Positions 34,831 through 44,147 of a stretch of 62,376 bases of DNA are shown here, one piece after another; position 1 is the first letter of the stretch; every line of letters begins with the position of its first letter. Position numbers and translations under genes: made by a program. The DNA is from Bacteroidaceae bacterium (GTDB taxonomy: Bacteria; Bacteroidota; Bacteroidia; Bacteroidales; Bacteroidaceae). The stretch lies in the NCBI GenBank assembly GCA_017428785.1, contig JAFRQD010000032.1, positions 1 to 62,376 of the forward strand. Direction: 5' to 3'. Below the pieces are notes generated by a model, which saw nothing but the letters and a program-made list of their open reading frames with translations, was not told the DNA's origin and made no database searches.

Positions 34831-35867
34831 GTTTGTCTGATGATGTTTGCTACCTCTTCGGTGCATTGCCTTACGTTATAGTATCGGTCCGCAAGAGCCC
34901 GGCCTCGCCTGCCCATCGCTTCGGCCTCGTCGGGATGGCTCGCGATGTAGCGCAGCTTCTCCACCCAGCCCCGGACGTCGCCCACCTCGAGCCAGAAGCC
35001 GCAGCCCTCTGCCTCGATGTCCATCGGCATCTGCGGATTGCGGGTGCACAGGATGGGAAGGCCGAGCGCAAGTGCCTCGACGACGGTCGTCAGCCCCACC
35101 GTATAGTTGCTCCGCTGGCAGCAGATGCAGACGCAGCGGCTTCGGGCGACATACTGCGCTATCTCGTGCGGAATGGGTCGGTCGCCGTAGTGCAGATCGA
35201 TGTTCGCCTGCTTGCCGGCAAGGAGAGGTTCGAAGTACGACTGCCGCTTCTTCTCCGCAAAGAGCGTCAAAGGCAAACCCGTCTCGTGGAAAGCCTGTAT
35301 TAGGGTCTCGAAGTCCCTGAGTTCCTTGCCTGTCGAGATAAAAGCCATTCCGACAGGTCGGGAGTTGGTCTTCTGTAGGCTGTCATAATACTCAAGGTCG
35401 GCTCCCCAATGCACCATGCTCATGCGGCGCGGGTCGGCTTTCGCAGAGAGGAGGCTGTCCTGCATGAGCTTCTCGGAGAAGAATATCATGTGGTCCATCC
35501 CTCGATAGAAAAGGCGGGCAAAGGCCTCTCGGAGCGGGTTCTTCGCCTTGACGACGGGCTGGTGATGCCACACGACGATGGGGTGCCGGTAAAGCCTCAA
35601 CGCCCGAAGCAGGATGACGGGCTCGATGCCGAGGCTGTGCGTGGCATAGAGCACATCGTAGCGCTTGCTGCATGTCAGCACCTTCCACGAGGCGACCAGC
35701 ATGTCTCGCAGCCGCTTGTAGGTGTGCCTCTGATGGTGCCAGACCACATCGATGCCGTAATCGCCCAGTTGCAAAGCGCCATAGAGGAAGTGCGAAGGGA
35801 AGGTTCCCTGCTTCCACTCACGAACGATTCGCTCGGTGTCTTGGGTATGATAGAAGTACGCAGTCAT
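34827..35867 (-). CDS. Glycosyltransferase family 4-like protein
   Basis: 346 residues of GT-B type. The C-terminal donor-binding half shows VGMAFISTGKELRDFETLIQAF, the loop RSNYTVGLTTVVEALALGLPILC (E-x7-E-like region), and VEKLRYIASHPDEAEAMG. It would transfer a sugar from a nucleotide donor to a lipid-linked or surface glycan at the cytoplasmic face. It has ATGA overlaps with both neighbours, which ties it to the flippase and acyltransferase genes. Donor and acceptor unknown. Confidence 0.85.
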   Translation of the reverse strand: MTAYFYHTQDTERIVREWKQGTFPSHFLYGALQLGDYGIDVVWHHQRHTYKRLRDMLVASWKVLTCSKRYDVLYATHSLGIEPVILLRALRLYRHPIVVWHHQPVVKAKNPLREAFARLFYRGMDHMIFFSEKLMQDSLLSAKADPRRMSMVHWGADLEYYDSLQKTNSRPVGMAFISTGKELRDFETLIQAFHETGLPLTLFAEKKRQSYFEPLLAGKQANIDLHYGDRPIPHEIAQYVARSRCVCICCQRSNYTVGLTTVVEALALGLPILCTRNPQMPMDIEAEGCGFWLEVGDVRGWVEKLRYIASHPDEAEAMGRRGRALADRYYNVRQCTEEVANIIRQT

Positions 35868-36877
35868 TTCTCTTTACTTTCCCCTTTCCACCTTCCACTC
35901 AGCCAAGGCACGCGTTCCACATAGGGAACAGCCAAAAAGCAAAGCACAAAGGTGATAACGAGTATGATGATGAGGTCGGGAATGCTCTTGCGAAAGGGAT
36001 GGCCGAGCAGTATGCTGGCGTAAGCATAGCTGAGGACTATGGGGTAGTGCATCACGAAGAAGACCATGCTGTGCTCGCCGATGTAGTTAATCACAGGCGC
36101 CCGAGGCGTGGGCAACGACAGCAGGATGCCGGAAATGCCAAGCAAGGAGAGGGGCATGATGAGCAGCACTTGCCAGAACGGTCCTACCCAATGGTTCGTC
36201 TTCATCTCATACTCGCCGTGCAAGTAGATATTGGCAAAGACAAAGCCAACGAAGAGCAGGGCACTGACAAGGAGCGCCCACGGCTTCGGCGTCTTGTCGA
36301 GGACATGATGCCAAACCTTGCCTATGTAAAAGAAAAAGGTGCCGCAGAAGACGTTGTTCATGAAGAACCACAGCGGGTTTCCCTGCTTGAAGAGCCAATA
36401 ACCGATGGCAGGGAAGAGCAGCACTATCCAATGGAGGTATCGGACGCGCTCAATGAAGTGCATGAGGACATAGGTCGCGAAGAACGACAACAGGAACCAA
36501 AGGGGTCCGTTTCCGAAGGTGAGGCCGCTCTCGAGCCAGGTGAAGGTCTGCACTTTCCCTATTGCCTTCGCTATCCCTTCCGGGAAGAGGCACAACCAGA
36601 AAAAGGCCAGGACAAAGCCGATGACGCCCCAGGAAAGATAGGGCACAAAGAGCCGTCTGACACGATCCCGCAGGTAAGGAAGCGTTTCGCCCGTAATGCC
36701 TTTGTTGAAATAGCCTGCTTTGAAGAAAAAGAAACTCATGAAGAAGAACGTCCACGCCATCGTCTCCTTCCACCAGGGCGTGCCGCGAAGCTGCGTCTGG
36801 CAGATGGCGTGAAGCGTCACCATACGCAGGATGCACAGTCCGCAAAGCAGGTCGAAAGCATTGTTGCGCGTCTTCAT
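35864..36877 (-). CDS. Membrane acyltransferase (acyltransferase 3 family)
   Basis: 337 residues with about 10 hydrophobic segments. It begins MKTRNNAFDLLCGLCILRMVTLHAI, which carries the R-x10-H pattern typical of acyltransferase 3 proteins (here RMVTLH). Later blocks are FFLMSFFFFKAGYF, LWFLLSFFATYVLM and GEHSMVFFVMHYP. The family O-acylates sugars or other surface molecules, usually with acetyl groups, across the inner membrane. It lies between the flippase and glycosyltransferase, and probably decorates the polysaccharide made by this operon. Confidence 0.85.
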   Translation of the reverse strand: MKTRNNAFDLLCGLCILRMVTLHAICQTQLRGTPWWKETMAWTFFFMSFFFFKAGYFNKGITGETLPYLRDRVRRLFVPYLSWGVIGFVLAFFWLCLFPEGIAKAIGKVQTFTWLESGLTFGNGPLWFLLSFFATYVLMHFIERVRYLHWIVLLFPAIGYWLFKQGNPLWFFMNNVFCGTFFFYIGKVWHHVLDKTPKPWALLVSALLFVGFVFANIYLHGEYEMKTNHWVGPFWQVLLIMPLSLLGISGILLSLPTPRAPVINYIGEHSMVFFVMHYPIVLSYAYASILLGHPFRKSIPDLIIILVITFVLCFLAVPYVERVPWLSGRWKGESKEK

Positions 36878-36891
36878 TTAATTCTTCCCTC

Positions 36892-38340
36892 TTAATTCTT
36901 AATTCTTAATTTAATTATATAATGTATGGCCTCACGCATGATTTTCGCCCCGCTCAGCCACATGATGCCGCCATAAAGCACGGCAGCGATGATGATGCGA
37001 CTCAGCAAAAGCAACCACAGGTTCCCGATTCCCCTGGTGAGCCACCAGGTCAAGGCAAGCACCACGAGGGTGAAGACAAGGAACGGCATGACGTCGCGCA
37101 ACGCATCGGCAAACGAGAGGCCTGTCAGGCGCCAGGCAAACCACTGCCAGATAATGAGCCAGGCGATGTTGAGGGCTACGAAGTAGATGACCATCGGCAG
37201 GAATCCATAAGGATAAAGCAGGATGAGCCCTGCCCAGACGGCAAGGCACTGGCCCACCGTGCAAGCCATGTTGACATCGCTCCGCCCGCGGCTGATGGTG
37301 AGATTGCTGTAGAGCGTGGTAATCGGCACAAAGGCTCCATGCAGGCAAAGCAGGGAGAGAATCAAGCCGCTCTCGCGCCACTTCTCGCCTCCGGCAATCA
37401 GAATGAACTCCTGCGCCACAAGGCCCAGGCCGAGCATGGCAGGGAAACTGACGAAGCAGACGAAGCGAAGCATCTTGCGGAACACATGCTGATAGCGCCC
37501 GATGTCGTCCGTTACTTGTGCCAGCGTGGGCTGAGCGACGCTCGTCACCATGCTGTTGATGGTGCCCGACGCCATATCGTTCCACTTCTTGGCGTTGGTG
37601 TAGATGCCAGCCGTGTGGTCGCCGAAGAACTTGCCAAGGAGGACAGAGAAGGCGTGAAGGTTGCAGATGTTCACAATGTTGGTGAGCATCAGTTTGCTGC
37701 TGAAGCCGAACATCTGCCATGCAGGCTTTAGGTTGAAGCGGAGCGTCGGCCTCCAAGGCGAGAAGAACCAGGCCATAAGCTGCGTGATGAGGACAAAGCA
37801 GACGGCTTGTGTCACGATAGCCCAATAGGCAAAGCCCTTGACAGCCATCGCGATGCCGACAAGGCCGGAGAGGAGCATGGCCGTGATGGAGCAGATGCTG
37901 GTCTGCCGAACCATCAAATGCCCGAAAAGATAGGCCCTCTGCACCGTGCCGAGACCGGACAGAAGGAAGCCGAGGAAGAGCACACGGGCCAGCGGAATCA
38001 GCTCAGGCTGCTCGTAGAAATCGGCGATGAGAGGCGCACAAAACCAGAGGATGACGTAGAGTGAGGCGCTGACCAGGAGGTTGAACCAGAAGACGGCATT
38101 GTACTCCTCGTGGGTCGGCTCGCGACGATTGCAGAGCGCCGCCATGAAGCCGCTCTCCTGCAGGGCGTTGGCGAGGGCGGCAAAGATGTTGAGCATCGCC
38201 ACCTTCCCGTAGTCGTTGGGCGTGAGGTAGCGCAGCAGGACCAGCCCGAAGACAGCAGCTATCAGCTGCATCAGGCCGTTCGAAAAGCCGCCCCAAAGCA
38301 TTCCGCCGGCAGTCCTTTGCTTCAATGATTTCTGCTCCAT
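36892..38340 (-). CDS. Polysaccharide flippase (Wzx/MOP superfamily)
   Basis: 482 residues with about 12-14 hydrophobic segments. It starts MEQKSLKQRTAGGMLWGGFSNGLMQLIAAVFGLVLLRYLTP, a typical opening for polysaccharide-exporter/Wzx proteins, and continues GKVAMLNIFAALANALQESGF and EYNAVFWFNLLVSASLY. It is expected to flip lipid-linked oligosaccharide across the inner membrane. First gene of a four-gene minus-strand operon. The last residues (IIKLRIKN) are encoded by the repeated AATTAAGAATTAAG spacer text, so the C-terminus may have drifted. Confidence 0.9.
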   Translation of the reverse strand: MEQKSLKQRTAGGMLWGGFSNGLMQLIAAVFGLVLLRYLTPNDYGKVAMLNIFAALANALQESGFMAALCNRREPTHEEYNAVFWFNLLVSASLYVILWFCAPLIADFYEQPELIPLARVLFLGFLLSGLGTVQRAYLFGHLMVRQTSICSITAMLLSGLVGIAMAVKGFAYWAIVTQAVCFVLITQLMAWFFSPWRPTLRFNLKPAWQMFGFSSKLMLTNIVNICNLHAFSVLLGKFFGDHTAGIYTNAKKWNDMASGTINSMVTSVAQPTLAQVTDDIGRYQHVFRKMLRFVCFVSFPAMLGLGLVAQEFILIAGGEKWRESGLILSLLCLHGAFVPITTLYSNLTISRGRSDVNMACTVGQCLAVWAGLILLYPYGFLPMVIYFVALNIAWLIIWQWFAWRLTGLSFADALRDVMPFLVFTLVVLALTWWLTRGIGNLWLLLLSRIIIAAVLYGGIMWLSGAKIMREAIHYIIKLRIKN

Positions 38341-38417
38341 CGCTCTAACTTTTGGGGTTTAGTGAGTTTTATGGACGACGCATACATTTGACTTCGCATA
38401 ATCTGCAATTTGCCCTG

Positions 38418-38448
38418 CAAAGGTACGAAAAAGCGGACAATAAACAAA
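38418..38448 (-). promoter_or_regulatory. Promoter of the flippase operon
   Basis: On the minus strand TTTG (38448-38445), a 19-base spacer and TACCTTTG (38425-38418): an exact Bacteroidetes promoter, 78 bases before the start codon. Confidence 0.8.
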
Positions 38449-38631
38449 AGCTTTGGCTTTTTATCTTGTTGTGGGAACTCCGTATGCGTTCACTTTCTGC
38501 TTACAAAGGCTTGGAAAAGAGCAGATATCGCACAAATCAAATTGTCACGCTTTTTGGCATATTTCTTTCTTTTTGCTATTTCGAAAACAAACGCAAAGTG
38601 CGGCAGTTTTGGGCGGAAAACGCCTGATTAG

Positions 38632-38720
38632 GCATCGCCGCAGGCGAGGATTTCCAACGCCGCACGCGGGGATGACCATCGCCGCACGCGGCGTTTGGAA
38701 TTTCCGCACGCGACGATTAC
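38632..38720. repeat. Array C of 22-bp hairpin units
   Basis: Units begin near 38632, 38654, 38676 and 38698: CGCCGCAGGCGAGG, CGCCGCACGCGGGG, CGCCGCACGCGGCG and TTCCGCACGCGACG centres. Beyond 38720 the pattern fades (TCCTACGCCGAAAATGGCGA). It stands between two divergent promoters. Confidence 0.85.
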
Positions 38721-39014
38721 AGATTTCCTACGCCGAAAATGGCGATTTTTGCGATGAAATGGACTGTTTTTGCAAAGTAGAGTTGGCAATTCGGCACTTT
38801 CCGACAGAAAACGCAGTTTGTAACCCTTTCTGTTTCAGCCGAAAGCGTTTTAAGCCATTTTCTTCGAAAAAATGAGTAAAACTATGGTCGAAAACATTTT
38901 CGGCGTTTCTGGAGCGTCATCCAAAAAACCAAAAAGAAAGCAATTTCCAGTTTTTGCTTTCATATTGTCAAATCGCACTCTTTACGACACAATACATTAA
39001 AAATATATAAAAAC

Positions 39015-39045
39015 TTGCAAGGACGAATAAGTTTGACTACCTTTG
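39015..39045 (+). promoter_or_regulatory. Promoter of the BI-1 gene
   Basis: TTG (39015-39017), a 20-base spacer and TACCTTTG (39038-39045), 50 bases before the start codon. Confidence 0.65.
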
Positions 39046-39094
39046 CACGGAAAATAAACACACGCAACAACCAAACACGCAAAACCAAACGATT

Positions 39095-39814
39095 ATGAAC
39101 AACCAGGAATTCAACTATCAGGACCTGTCTGCGAACCAACAGTTGGAAATGTCTGAGGCATTTCCCATCCTTATGCGAAAGGTATATGTCTGGATGACAC
39201 TCGCCCTCGCCATCACCGGTATGACGGCCTATTATGTGGCAACCAACGAAACCCTGCTGAATGCAATACTCGGCAATCAAGTGCTGTTTTGGGGACTTCT
39301 CATTGCAGAATTTGGCTTGGTGTTCGGCGTGAGTGCCGCCATCAATCGTCTGTCGGCAGTGACAGCCACGCTGCTCTTCATCCTCTACTCCATCATCAAC
39401 GGCGCCACCCTGTCCGTCATCTTCCTTATCTACGAGTTGAGTTCGATTGCGACCGTCTTCTTCATCACAGCCGGCACATTCGGCACGATGGCTCTGATAG
39501 GCTACACAACCAAAGTCGACCTGTCGTCGATGGGAAAAATCCTCATGATGGCCCTCATCGGACTGATAATCGCCACCTTTGTCAACATATTCGTCAAGAG
39601 CGACGGCCTGACCATGATACTGAGTTATGTGGGCGTCGTCATCTTTGTAGGGCTGACGGCTTGGGACTCGCAAAAGATCAAGCACATGCTGATGATGGCC
39701 CCCGATGCCGGAGAAGCCGCTCAGAAGTTGGCACTTTTAGGTGCACTGACGCTCTACCTCGACTTCGTCAACCTGTTCATTTACCTGCTCCGCATCTTCG
39801 GCAAAAGGAGGTAG
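39095..39814 (+). CDS. Bax inhibitor-1 / YccA family membrane protein
   Basis: 239 residues with seven hydrophobic segments from about residue 27 on (VYVWMTLALAITGMTAYYVA, VLFWGLLIAEFGLVFGVSAAI, and so on). The family pattern is clear: a short cytoplasmic N-terminus, TLSVIFLIYELSSIATVFFITAGTFG, and the C-terminal LGALTLYLDFVNLFIYLLRIF. Members are pH-sensitive Ca2+-leak channels or FtsH modulators in the inner membrane. It appears monocistronic; the V-ATPase subunit D gene has its own -7 box 100 bases later. Confidence 0.92.
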   Translation: MNNQEFNYQDLSANQQLEMSEAFPILMRKVYVWMTLALAITGMTAYYVATNETLLNAILGNQVLFWGLLIAEFGLVFGVSAAINRLSAVTATLLFILYSIINGATLSVIFLIYELSSIATVFFITAGTFGTMALIGYTTKVDLSSMGKILMMALIGLIIATFVNIFVKSDGLTMILSYVGVVIFVGLTAWDSQKIKHMLMMAPDAGEAAQKLALLGALTLYLDFVNLFIYLLRIFGKRR

Positions 39815-39914
39815 AAATTGAAATTTGAACGCTAAAGATTGGAAGATTGTCGTCCAAACTTAATAATCGACAATTTTTCCCCTTTCAATATTTCTGCTTT
39901 CAAAAATTTTTTCG

Positions 39915-39922
39915 TACCTTTG
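39915..39922 (+). promoter_or_regulatory. -7 box of the V-ATPase D-I-K operon
   Basis: TACCTTTG, 20 bases before the subunit D start codon. A TTCTG stretch (39892-39896) sits near the -33 position but is a weak match. Confidence 0.55.
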
Positions 39923-39941
39923 TGCCCGCAATTTAATACAC

Positions 39942-40547
39942 ATGGCAATAAAGTTTCAGTATAATAAAACCTCGTTGCAGCAGATTGAGAAGGCTCTGAA
40001 GATGCGCCAACGCACCCTTCCCATCATCAAAAGCAAGGAGACGGCGCTGCGACTGGAGGTGAAGAAAAGCAAGGAAGAGGCCGACGAACTGGAGCAAAAA
40101 CTGCGAAGTCAAATCGAGGGATACGAAAGGATGTATGCCCTCTGGGGTGAGTTCGACACTTCGCTCGTCAGCTTGGACGACGTGAAGTTGAGCGTCAAGA
40201 AGATTGCCGGCGTCAGGGTTCCCGTGCTCGACAACATCAGCCTCAAGGTGAAGCCCTTCGGTTTGTTCAGCGCCCCGAAGTGGTACTTCGACGGAATCAG
40301 GCTCCTGCAGGGACTTGCGAAGACTGCCGTAGAACGCGAATTCGTCTTTGCAAAGCTGCACCTCTTGGATCATGCACGTAAGAAGACGACTCAGAAGGTC
40401 AACCTCTTCGAGAAAGTTCAAATCCCTGGTTATCAGGAAGCGGTGCGTAAGATTAAGCGTTTCATGGAGGACGAGGAGAACCTCAGCAAGTCGTCGCAGA
40501 AGATTCTGAAGTCCCTTCAGGAGAAGAGAAAGGAGGCTATCGCATGA
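39942..40547 (+). CDS. ntpD: V-type ATP synthase subunit D
   Basis: 201 residues, mostly helical. It begins MAIKFQYNKTSLQQIEKALKMRQRTLPIIKSKETALR, the long N-terminal coiled-coil of subunit D, and ends in a second long helix (QKVNLFEKVQIPGYQEAVRKIKRFMEDEENLSKSSQKILK). Subunit D is the central stalk that links the catalytic A3B3 head to the membrane ring. Its TGA overlaps the ATG of subunit I (ATGA). Subunits E, A and B, normally just upstream in Bacteroidetes operons, are not present here. Confidence 0.9.
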   Translation: MAIKFQYNKTSLQQIEKALKMRQRTLPIIKSKETALRLEVKKSKEEADELEQKLRSQIEGYERMYALWGEFDTSLVSLDDVKLSVKKIAGVRVPVLDNISLKVKPFGLFSAPKWYFDGIRLLQGLAKTAVEREFVFAKLHLLDHARKKTTQKVNLFEKVQIPGYQEAVRKIKRFMEDEENLSKSSQKILKSLQEKRKEAIA

Positions 40548-42460
40548 TTGAAAGAATGAAGAAGCTCACCTTCCTGGTGACCGCGAAGGAATATGACGAG
40601 TTCATCGACGGCCTGCGGGAGCAAGGCGTGGTGCATGTCCAGCAGTTGAAGCAGGGACAGACCAGCCCGGCTCTGCAAAAGGCACTCGACGAAAGAGTCC
40701 GCTATCAGCAGGCGATTGACTACCTCGACATTTCGCTGAAGGCGTGGGAGAAGGAGCAAGGAGCAAGGAGCAAGGAGCAAGAGAATAGCAATCTGGGCAC
40801 AACAGGAGAACAATCCTCCTGCCCCCTGCCCCTTGCCCCTTGCCCCTTAGAGTCTGTCGAAACGCTTAAGGCCGAGGAGGTCAGCATTCGCCACACGATA
40901 GACGAGGCAGAGAAGAACATCCAGAAGCTTGAGCCGTGGGGCAACTTCGACTGGGGGAAGATAAAGGAACTCCAGGAAAAGACGGGCATGCAGGTGTATT
41001 TCTATGCCTGCGGAGCCAAGTCGTTCCAGCAGGAATGGGCTGAGAAGTATTTCGCCACACCCATCGACGAATACCGCAAACGCACGTACTTCCTGGCATT
41101 CTCCGAGGAGGAGCCGGACATCAAGGCTGAGCGTCTTGAGTTGCCAAGCGGCTCGCTCGACCAATATAAGAAGGAGGCAGAAGAAGCCAAAGCTGCCCTC
41201 CAGCAGAATCACGACACGACTTGTGAGGTCGCACGGCAGTACAGAGATGCACTCGAAGCGGGCCTGAAACAGGCTCAAGGCGAGATTCAACTGCGACAAG
41301 TGGAGCTTTCGGACGAGAGTATCGCTGACGGAGTGGTGCGACTCATGGTGGGGTGGACGCTGGAGGAAAAGGCAGAAGGACTCACCAAATGGCTCGACGA
41401 GAAGCAAGTCTACTACGAGCTCGAGGACCCGGCCTACGAGGACGATGTGCCTATCAAGATAAAGAACGACGGCTACACCAGCCTCTTCGAGCCCATCCTC
41501 CGCATGTACTCGCTCCCCAACTACCACGACATCGACCCGAGCCTCTTTTTCGCTCCGTTCTTCATGCTCTTCTTCGGACTCTGTCTGGGCGACGGCGGCT
41601 ACGGACTCATCGTGCTGCTCGGCGGCATCTATCTCGCCATGAAAGGCAGCGAAGAGACCAAGAAATACGGACGCCTCGGCATCTGGCTGGGCTTGGCGAC
41701 GCTTGTCTGCGGTCTGCTCACAGGCACCGTCTTCGGTATCGACCTGACGAAACAGGACTGGGCATTCTTGGCACCAGTCAAGCCCTACTTCCTCAACGAC
41801 AATGGCATCGGCCCGCTCTTCGGATACTCGCCTATGATGGTCATCTCCGTCATTATCGGTCTTGTGCAAGTCCTCTTGGGAATGGTGCTCAAGGCATGTA
41901 AGGCGTGGAAGAACTACGGCTTCGGCTATTCCATTGGCACCTTCTCGTGGGTGGTGGCGCTGCTCTCGGCAATCGCCCTCTTCGGCTTGCCCGCTTGCGG
42001 AGTCAGCTTGCCACAAGGACTCATTTATGCGCTCTACGGACTCATCGCGATTAGCGTCGTCGGCATATTCCTCTATAATAATCCGTCGGCGTACAAGAAC
42101 CCGATACTCGGTCCCCTGTTGAACATCGGCGGAGGCGTCTGGGCAACTTATGGCATGGCTACGGGCTTGCTGGGCGACTTGCTGAGTTACATCCGCCTCT
42201 TCGCCCTCGGATTGACGGGCGGCGTGCTCGGCGGCGTGTTCAACGCCCTTGCCTTCGACCTCACTTCCAGCCTGCCGTGGTTCATCCGTTGGCTGCCGAT
42301 GGTGCTCATCCTGCTTGCAGGCCACGGCATCACCTTCGCGCTGAGCATGATAAGCGCATTCGTTCATCCGATGCGACTCACGTTCGTCGAATTCTTCAAG
42401 AACGCCGATTTCAGCGGCGGCGGCAAGGAGTACACACCATTTAGGAAAGTTCAAAGTTAA
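40544..42460 (+). CDS. ntpI: V-type ATP synthase subunit I
   Basis: 638 residues. The soluble N-terminal half (about 1-310) is a coiled-coil stator arm that starts IERMKKLTFLVTAKEYDEFIDGL; the C-terminal half has about 7-8 membrane segments including FFAPFFMLFFGLCLGDGGYG and LLSYIRLFALGLTGGVLGGVFN, which carries the conserved Arg (YIRLFALG) that faces the rotor ring. It provides the ion half-channels. Residues about 70-102 are an in-frame palindromic insert ([11 protein letters not shown] ... [15 protein letters not shown]) in the coiled-coil arm, the same element as in the gene at 20558. Confidence 0.92.
   Translation: MIERMKKLTFLVTAKEYDEFIDGLREQGVVHVQQLKQGQTSPALQKALDERVRYQQAIDYLDISLKAWEKEQGARSKEQENSNLGTTGEQSSCPLPLAPCPLESVETLKAEEVSIRHTIDEAEKNIQKLEPWGNFDWGKIKELQEKTGMQVYFYACGAKSFQQEWAEKYFATPIDEYRKRTYFLAFSEEEPDIKAERLELPSGSLDQYKKEAEEAKAALQQNHDTTCEVARQYRDALEAGLKQAQGEIQLRQVELSDESIADGVVRLMVGWTLEEKAEGLTKWLDEKQVYYELEDPAYEDDVPIKIKNDGYTSLFEPILRMYSLPNYHDIDPSLFFAPFFMLFFGLCLGDGGYGLIVLLGGIYLAMKGSEETKKYGRLGIWLGLATLVCGLLTGTVFGIDLTKQDWAFLAPVKPYFLNDNGIGPLFGYSPMMVISVIIGLVQVLLGMVLKACKAWKNYGFGYSIGTFSWVVALLSAIALFGLPACGVSLPQGLIYALYGLIAISVVGIFLYNNPSAYKNPILGPLLNIGGGVWATYGMATGLLGDLLSYIRLFALGLTGGVLGGVFNALAFDLTSSLPWFIRWLPMVLILLAGHGITFALSMISAFVHPMRLTFVEFFKNADFSGGGKEYTPFRKVQS
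40751..40849. repeat. In-frame GAGCAAG/CCCCTTG palindromic element, copy 2
   Basis: The left arm 40751-40782 repeats GGAGCAA; the right arm 40815-40849 repeats CCCCTTG. The loop shares CAATCCTC-TGCCCC text with copy 1 at 20848-20936. Both copies are read in the same frame and orientation, giving [13 protein letters not shown] in two unrelated proteins. Confidence 0.9.
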
Positions 42461-42614
42461 ACATAAACCAATAACAATTAACAAACCCTCATAAGGCATT
42501 GTTCATTATTCATAACCTCGCAAGCAAAGCCAAAACAGCACATAAATAATAATATAAGGTTGCGAAGCCTCGCCAAGCATTGCGCGATTGTGAATTATGA
42601 ACTCTGAATTATGA

Positions 42615-43076
<462 letters not shown>

Positions 43077-43078
43077 AA

Positions 43079-43112
43079 GACCCCCTCTAGCTCCCCCTTA
43101 ATGGGGAGGACA
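43079..43112. repeat. Half palindromic element directly after subunit K
   Basis: GACCCCCTCTAGCTCCCCCT followed by TAATGGGGAGGA: a CTCCCC..TTAATGGGGAG hairpin preceded by the GACCCCCTC lead found in the in-frame elements. It could act as a weak terminator. Confidence 0.6.
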
Positions 43113-43143
43113 AATAACAAATGATTAAACGGTAAATAACAAG

Positions 43144-44061
43144 ATGAAACCAACACTATTTCTCCTTGCTGCAGGTATGGGCAGCCGTTATGGCGGCCTG
43201 AAGCAGCTCGACACGCTGGGTCCTCAGGGACAGAGCATCATGGACTATAGCATCTACGATGCCATCCAGGCCGGCTTCGGCAAGATCGTATGGGTTATCC
43301 GTCGCGACTTCGAAGAACAGTTCCGCACGCAAATCCTCGCTAAGTACGAGGGGCATGTGCCCTGCGAACTCTGCTTCCAGAGTCTCGACGCACTTCCCGA
43401 AGGCTTCACGGTGCCTGAAGGTCGCCAGAAGCCTTGGGGCACCAACCACGCCGTCCTCATGGGTAAGGACGTCATCAAGGAGCCTTTTGCAGTCCTCAAC
43501 TGCGACGACTTCTATGACCGCGACGCATTCCGTGTGATGGCGAAGTTCCTGAGCGAGCTCCCCGAGGGCAGCAAAGGCAAGTACGCCATGGTGGGCTTCC
43601 GCGTGGACAACACGCTGAGCGAAAGCGGCACCGTCAGCCGCGGCATCTGCGAGAACGACGAGAAGACGCACCTGCTCACGGGCGTCGTAGAGCGCACGAA
43701 GATAGAGCGTCGCAACGGCGTTGTGCAGTATCTCGACGATAACGGTGAAGATTGGGTCAGCATTCCCGACACCACGCCCGTCAGCATGAACTTCTGGGGA
43801 TTCACGCCCGACTACTTCGACTACAGCGAAGCCTATTTCAAGACTTTCCTCTCCGACCCGAAGAATCAGGCCAACCTCAAGAGCGAGTTCTTCATTCCTC
43901 TGATGGTCGACCACCTGATTAAGACAGGTCAGGCCACTTGCGAGGTGCTCGACACGACCAGCAAATGGTTCGGCGTCACCTATCCCGAAGACCGTCCCGA
44001 GGTTGTGGCAAAGCTTGCTGCACTTCACGAAGCAGGTCAATATCCCGCACAAATGTTCTAA
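43144..44061 (+). CDS. Sugar-nucleotidyltransferase-like protein (NTP_transferase family)
   Basis: 305 residues. It begins MKPTLFLLAAGMGSRYGGLKQ, the G-x-G-x-R...K nucleotide-binding loop of sugar-1-phosphate nucleotidyltransferases. NCDDFYDRDAF (about 121-131) has the metal-binding Asp pair. The C-terminal third (FWGFTPDYFDY, WFGVTYPEDRPEVVAKL) differs from GlmU/RfbA. It probably makes an NDP-sugar for envelope glycans. A perfect terminator follows. Confidence 0.8.
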   Translation: MKPTLFLLAAGMGSRYGGLKQLDTLGPQGQSIMDYSIYDAIQAGFGKIVWVIRRDFEEQFRTQILAKYEGHVPCELCFQSLDALPEGFTVPEGRQKPWGTNHAVLMGKDVIKEPFAVLNCDDFYDRDAFRVMAKFLSELPEGSKGKYAMVGFRVDNTLSESGTVSRGICENDEKTHLLTGVVERTKIERRNGVVQYLDDNGEDWVSIPDTTPVSMNFWGFTPDYFDYSEAYFKTFLSDPKNQANLKSEFFIPLMVDHLIKTGQATCEVLDTTSKWFGVTYPEDRPEVVAKLAALHEAGQYPAQMF

Positions 44062-44069
44062 ATACAAAT

Positions 44070-44106
44070 CTGGCCTCACTCTCATTCCGAGGGTGAGGCC
44101 AGTTTG
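44070..44106 (+). terminator. Terminator after the NTP transferase
   Basis: CTGGCCTCAC (44070-44079) pairs with GTGAGGCCAG (44093-44102), with further CTC/GAG pairing in the loop, followed by TTTGTT. Confidence 0.8.
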
Positions 44107-44147
44107 TTCTTATACTGCATGCTGATTTTGAGGCGCTTAGGGAACGC

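Larger units (their letters stand above)
38341..39094. other. Divergent intergenic region between flippase and BI-1 genes
   Basis: Carries the flippase promoter (38418-38448, minus), hairpin array C (38632-38720) and the BI-1 promoter (39015-39045, plus). Open frames of 91-140 codons can be read in 38352-38875, but they run through the repeat array and promoter, have no family likeness and biased composition, so I do not call them genes. Confidence 0.5.

Noticed and set aside
38352-38875. Small protein genes in the flippase/BI-1 spacer
   Set aside because: The frames cross the flippase promoter and hairpin array C, have no conserved features, and show no promoter of their own.
40847-42499. 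550-codon minus-strand open frame
   Set aside because: Antisense to V-ATPase subunit I, whose membrane motifs are clear; no independent support.
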